In this document: positions 6,733 through 7,996 of the stretch, piece by piece
Numbering within the stretch: position 1 is the stretch's first letter
How the letters are laid out: the number at the start of each line of letters is the position of its first letter
Source: Treponema sp.
GTDB lineage: Bacteria > Spirochaetota > Spirochaetia > Treponematales > Breznakiellaceae
Assembly (NCBI GenBank): GCA_031263435.1
Contig: JAISFT010000052.1
Span: forward strand, 1 to 7,996
Direction of reading: 5' to 3'
DNA: 7,996 nucleotides
Notes under the pieces: generated by a model
Databases searched by the model: none
What the model was told of the DNA's origin: nothing
Seen by the model: only the letters and a program-made list of their open reading frames with translations
Translations under genes and position numbers: made by a program

Positions 6733-7059
6733 GGGCGCATCCGCCGCCCGCTTTGCGGGTGCCGGACCGGGCTATCCGCTCCAATTCCTCGACCCATCCC
6801 ATATGTGTATAGCGGGGCTGGGAAAAATCCCGGGAAAACGCTTGTAGAGTCTGCCTCCGCTATCTCCGATACGTCGTATCTGCGATACGCTACGGCTAAA
6901 AGCCGACAGCAGGGAATTCCAAATATTTTCCCGGTTCCTTCCCCAGCCCCGCTGGGAGTCCGCAGGACCACCTATAGGCGGGTCTTTACGGAGGAGGAAG
7001 TATAGGACAGCTAAATGGCTGGGGGGGTCTGCGGTATTTCCGCTTCTATCCCTTGCGCG
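6733..7059 (+). repeat. Structured intergenic repeat element, copy 2 (interrupted)
   Basis: This unit shares gggcgcatccg (6733-6743), ccggaccgggctatccg (6762-6778) and ctatcccttgcgcg (7046-7059) with the copy at 292-403, in inverted orientation. Between the first two blocks lies a different hairpin (core 6747-6751/6755-6759, loop TTT) that keeps the stem but not the sequence. The middle is much longer than in copy 1, 327 against 112 bases in total, because it holds the inverted-repeat segment 6811-6953 and further sequence. The GGCTATCCGCT block also appears alone at 131-141. It looks like a dispersed palindromic repeat family rather than a coding mobile element. Confidence 0.75.
6811..6953. 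mobile_element. Inverted-repeat segment, possible MITE-like insert
   Basis: The ends agcggggctggg (6811-6822) and its exact reverse complement (6942-6953) are 12 bases long. A second exact pair lies inside at the same 7-base distance: ccgggaaaa (6830-6838) and ttttcccgg (6926-6934). The interior contains gatacg-t-cgtatc (6868-6880) and a cggct/agccg stem (6893-6905). I see no clear target duplication at the outer edges and no transposase, so an insert is one reading. An ordinary part of the larger repeat that is missing from copy 1 is the other. Confidence 0.45.
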
Positions 7060-7086
7060 AACCAAAACCGCTTTGCGGTTTTGGTT
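7060..7086. repeat. 12-bp perfect hairpin
   Basis: Bases 7060-7071 (aaccaaaaccgc) pair perfectly with 7075-7086 around a TTT loop. It starts immediately after the end of repeat copy 2, mirroring the hairpin 259-292 beside copy 1. Confidence 0.85.
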
Positions 7087-7128
7087 AGGCCGCCTGGCGT
7101 GGTCAAATGACCACGCCAGGCGGCCTTT
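7087..7128 (+). terminator. 19-bp perfect hairpin, possible terminator
   Basis: Bases 7087-7105 pair without mismatch with 7108-7126 around AA; the stem is GC-rich (ggccgcctggcgtgg core). Only TTT follows, so it is a weak match to an intrinsic terminator, but it is the first strong stem with any T run after holA. It could equally be another member of the palindrome array. The holA message would carry about 390 untranslated bases if it stops here. Confidence 0.4.
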
Positions 7129-7240
7129 CGCTGTGCGATAAAGTTTTGCGCCGGAGAGCCGGAACCACATTTTCTTTGCTGTTTGGATACCAGCAGGACG
7201 TTAAGACTAAAAAACCGGATATGAGCGATTAGAAAAAAAG

Positions 7241-7426
7241 AATTTTTACCGCGGAGGACACGGAGTTTCACGGAGGACACCCAAAGAAGCATGCGGGAGC
7301 ATGTTAAACGAGTAAAAGCCGCACGGCGGAAGCCCCAAAAAATGCCGCAGCACGGAATAGATGCCTTAGGGCGTAGAATTTGTAACAAAAACTCCGTGGT
7401 ACTCCGTGTAAACCGTGGTTTTTCTT
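7241..7426. repeat. Inverted repeat of ACGGAG units
   Basis: The left arm (about 7241-7280) contains CGGAG at 7252, 7261 and 7271. The right arm (about 7387-7426) is an imperfect reverse complement with CTCCG at 7392 and 7402 and a related accgtgg at 7411. The units therefore recur about every ten bases, one turn of the helix. About 106 bases lie between the arms, including a catgc/gcatg stem (7290-7303). Intergenic repeats of this ACACGGAG type are found in many bacterial phyla and their role is not known to me. No open frame in it looks real. Confidence 0.65.
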
Positions 7427-7476
7427 AGGCACGGCAATTGCTTATCAGCAGTTTTAGTGTAATCATACTACTGCAT

Positions 7477-7504
7477 GGAACCCCGGATCCGCCGAAGGCG
7501 GCGG
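7477..7504. repeat. Small GC hairpin with shared repeat block
   Basis: The block ggaaccccggat just before this stem also occurs at 357-368 or so within repeat copy 1. It is followed by ccgcc (7489-7493) pairing with ggcgg (7497-7501) around GAA. This is probably a fragment of the same palindromic repeat family. Confidence 0.5.
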
Positions 7505-7553
7505 AGCATATACAGTCTGTTATGTGCAATTTGGGCTGAAAATATTTGGACTA

Positions 7554-7582
7554 TTGACAATATCTGTAAAATAATGTAAAAG
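7554..7582 (+). promoter_or_regulatory. Candidate promoter of the last gene
   Basis: A perfect -35 hexamer TTGACA lies at 7554-7559. With 17-base spacing the -10 would be TAAAAG (7577-7582), only four of six matches; TAATGT at 7572 is an alternative with poor spacing. The AT-rich context and the absence of a gene upstream support a promoter here. The exact -10 is unsure. Confidence 0.45.
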
Positions 7583-7605
7583 GATGCGGAGGTTTTGTAA
7601 AACAA

Positions 7606-7996
7606 ATGAGAAAAACAATTCAATTTATCATCTTGACTTGTGCTGTAAGTTGGCTGGTAGCAGGAATGGCTATCTTGCTTGGCATACGTGATGTCCACGG
7701 GTTGATTTATACGGTTTTTGCTGCTGCTTATATGTTGTTGCCTGCCGTTTGTGCAATAATTCTTCAGGCAATCCATAAGGAAAAACCTTTTAGTAATTTA
7801 AACGTTTCTTTCAGGTTAAATCGGTGGTTTTTTATAGCAGGAATAGTGCCTTATATTTATGCTTTCATAACATTGGGAATAAATTTGCTATTTCCGGACG
7901 TTTCATTCTCTATCACATATGAAGGATTGCTTTCGTTTTTACCTGCCGAACAGGCGGAACTAGCCGAACAACAACTTTCACGATTTCCGCCTATTA
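7606..7996 (+). CDS. Probable CPBP-family intramembrane protease, N-terminal part
   Basis: The frame is open from ATG 7606 to the window end, giving 130 residues without a stop. A GGAGG at 7588-7592 precedes it by 13 bases, a rather long spacing. The visible part has hydrophobic segments at about 5-26, 34-55 and 73-96. Phrases such as YMLLPAVCAIILQ, LNRWFFIAGIVP and TLGINLLFP, followed by a glutamine/glutamate-rich stretch (EQAELAEQQ), resemble the start of CPBP (CAAX protease and bacteriocin-processing) proteins. The metal-binding glutamate and histidine motifs of that family would lie beyond the window, so activity cannot be judged. The AT-rich coding sequence contrasts with the GC-rich operon to the left, which fits recent transfer. 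The alternative is another multi-pass membrane protein. Confidence 0.6.
   Translation, partial: MRKTIQFIILTCAVSWLVAGMAILLGIRDVHGLIYTVFAAAYMLLPAVCAIILQAIHKEKPFSNLNVSFRLNRWFFIAGIVPYIYAFITLGINLLFPDVSFSITYEGLLSFLPAEQAELAEQQLSRFPPI

Larger units (their letters stand above)
6695..7605. other. Long non-coding stretch of layered repeats
   Basis: These 911 bases carry no gene I can support. From left to right they hold a short spacer, the second copy of the structured element with an inverted-repeat insert, two adjacent perfect hairpins, an ACGGAG inverted repeat, a small GC hairpin with a shared ggaaccccggat block, and the AT-rich promoter region of the last gene. In 7129-7240 I see nothing beyond a small ccgg-agag-ccgg stem. 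The open frames here lack ribosome sites and recognisable domains. Confidence 0.7.

Noticed and set aside
6805..7005. 66-residue frame starting at GTG in the right intergenic region
   Set aside because: No ribosome site, spans the inverted-repeat segment, and the product matches nothing I recognise.
7011..7388. 125-residue minus-strand frame across the hairpins and ACGGAG arm
   Set aside because: It translates through perfect palindromes and repeat arms, with no domain and no convincing start.

Overview
The window is chromosomal DNA from a bacterium that is probably a spirochaete of the Treponema type, perhaps a termite-gut-like lineage of moderate to high GC. The grounds are inferential: an HPr kinase/HPr pair next to an NtrY/NtrX-like two-component system, lexA and holA in one compact unit, with long palindrome-rich intergenic stretches. 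No rRNA or other decisive marker is present, so the taxonomy is tentative.

Layout. Bases 1-432 hold no credible gene. They contain a dense array of short perfect hairpins followed by a repeat element (292-403, minus orientation). Bases 433-6694 form one plus-strand operon-like cluster: hprK, ptsH (HPr), an NtrY-like membrane histidine kinase, an NtrX-like sigma-54-type response regulator, lexA and holA. The genes overlap or are separated by 45 bases or less. Bases 6695-7605 are again non-coding: a second copy of the repeat element in plus orientation (6733-7059) with an inverted-repeat insert inside it, two long perfect hairpins, and an unrelated inverted repeat made of ACGGAG units (about 7241-7426). 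From about 7530 the DNA becomes AT-rich. A gene starts at 7606 and runs off the window; its 130 visible residues look like the N-terminus of a CPBP-family intramembrane protease.

How the genes work together. HprK phosphorylates and dephosphorylates HPr on Ser46 in response to energy and metabolite state. The kinase/regulator pair would sense an envelope or cytoplasmic signal and drive sigma-54 promoters. Their co-location suggests, but does not prove, a carbon/nitrogen-state regulatory module. LexA (SOS repressor) and HolA (clamp-loader delta) are DNA-maintenance genes carried on the same unit. A candidate internal promoter just upstream of lexA may allow separate control.

The points most worth a second look are a 9-G tract in both the kinase gene and its partner regulator gene, the inverted pair of structured repeats bracketing the operon, and the layered palindromic DNA on both sides. 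No CRISPR array, transposase, tRNA or rRNA gene was seen.
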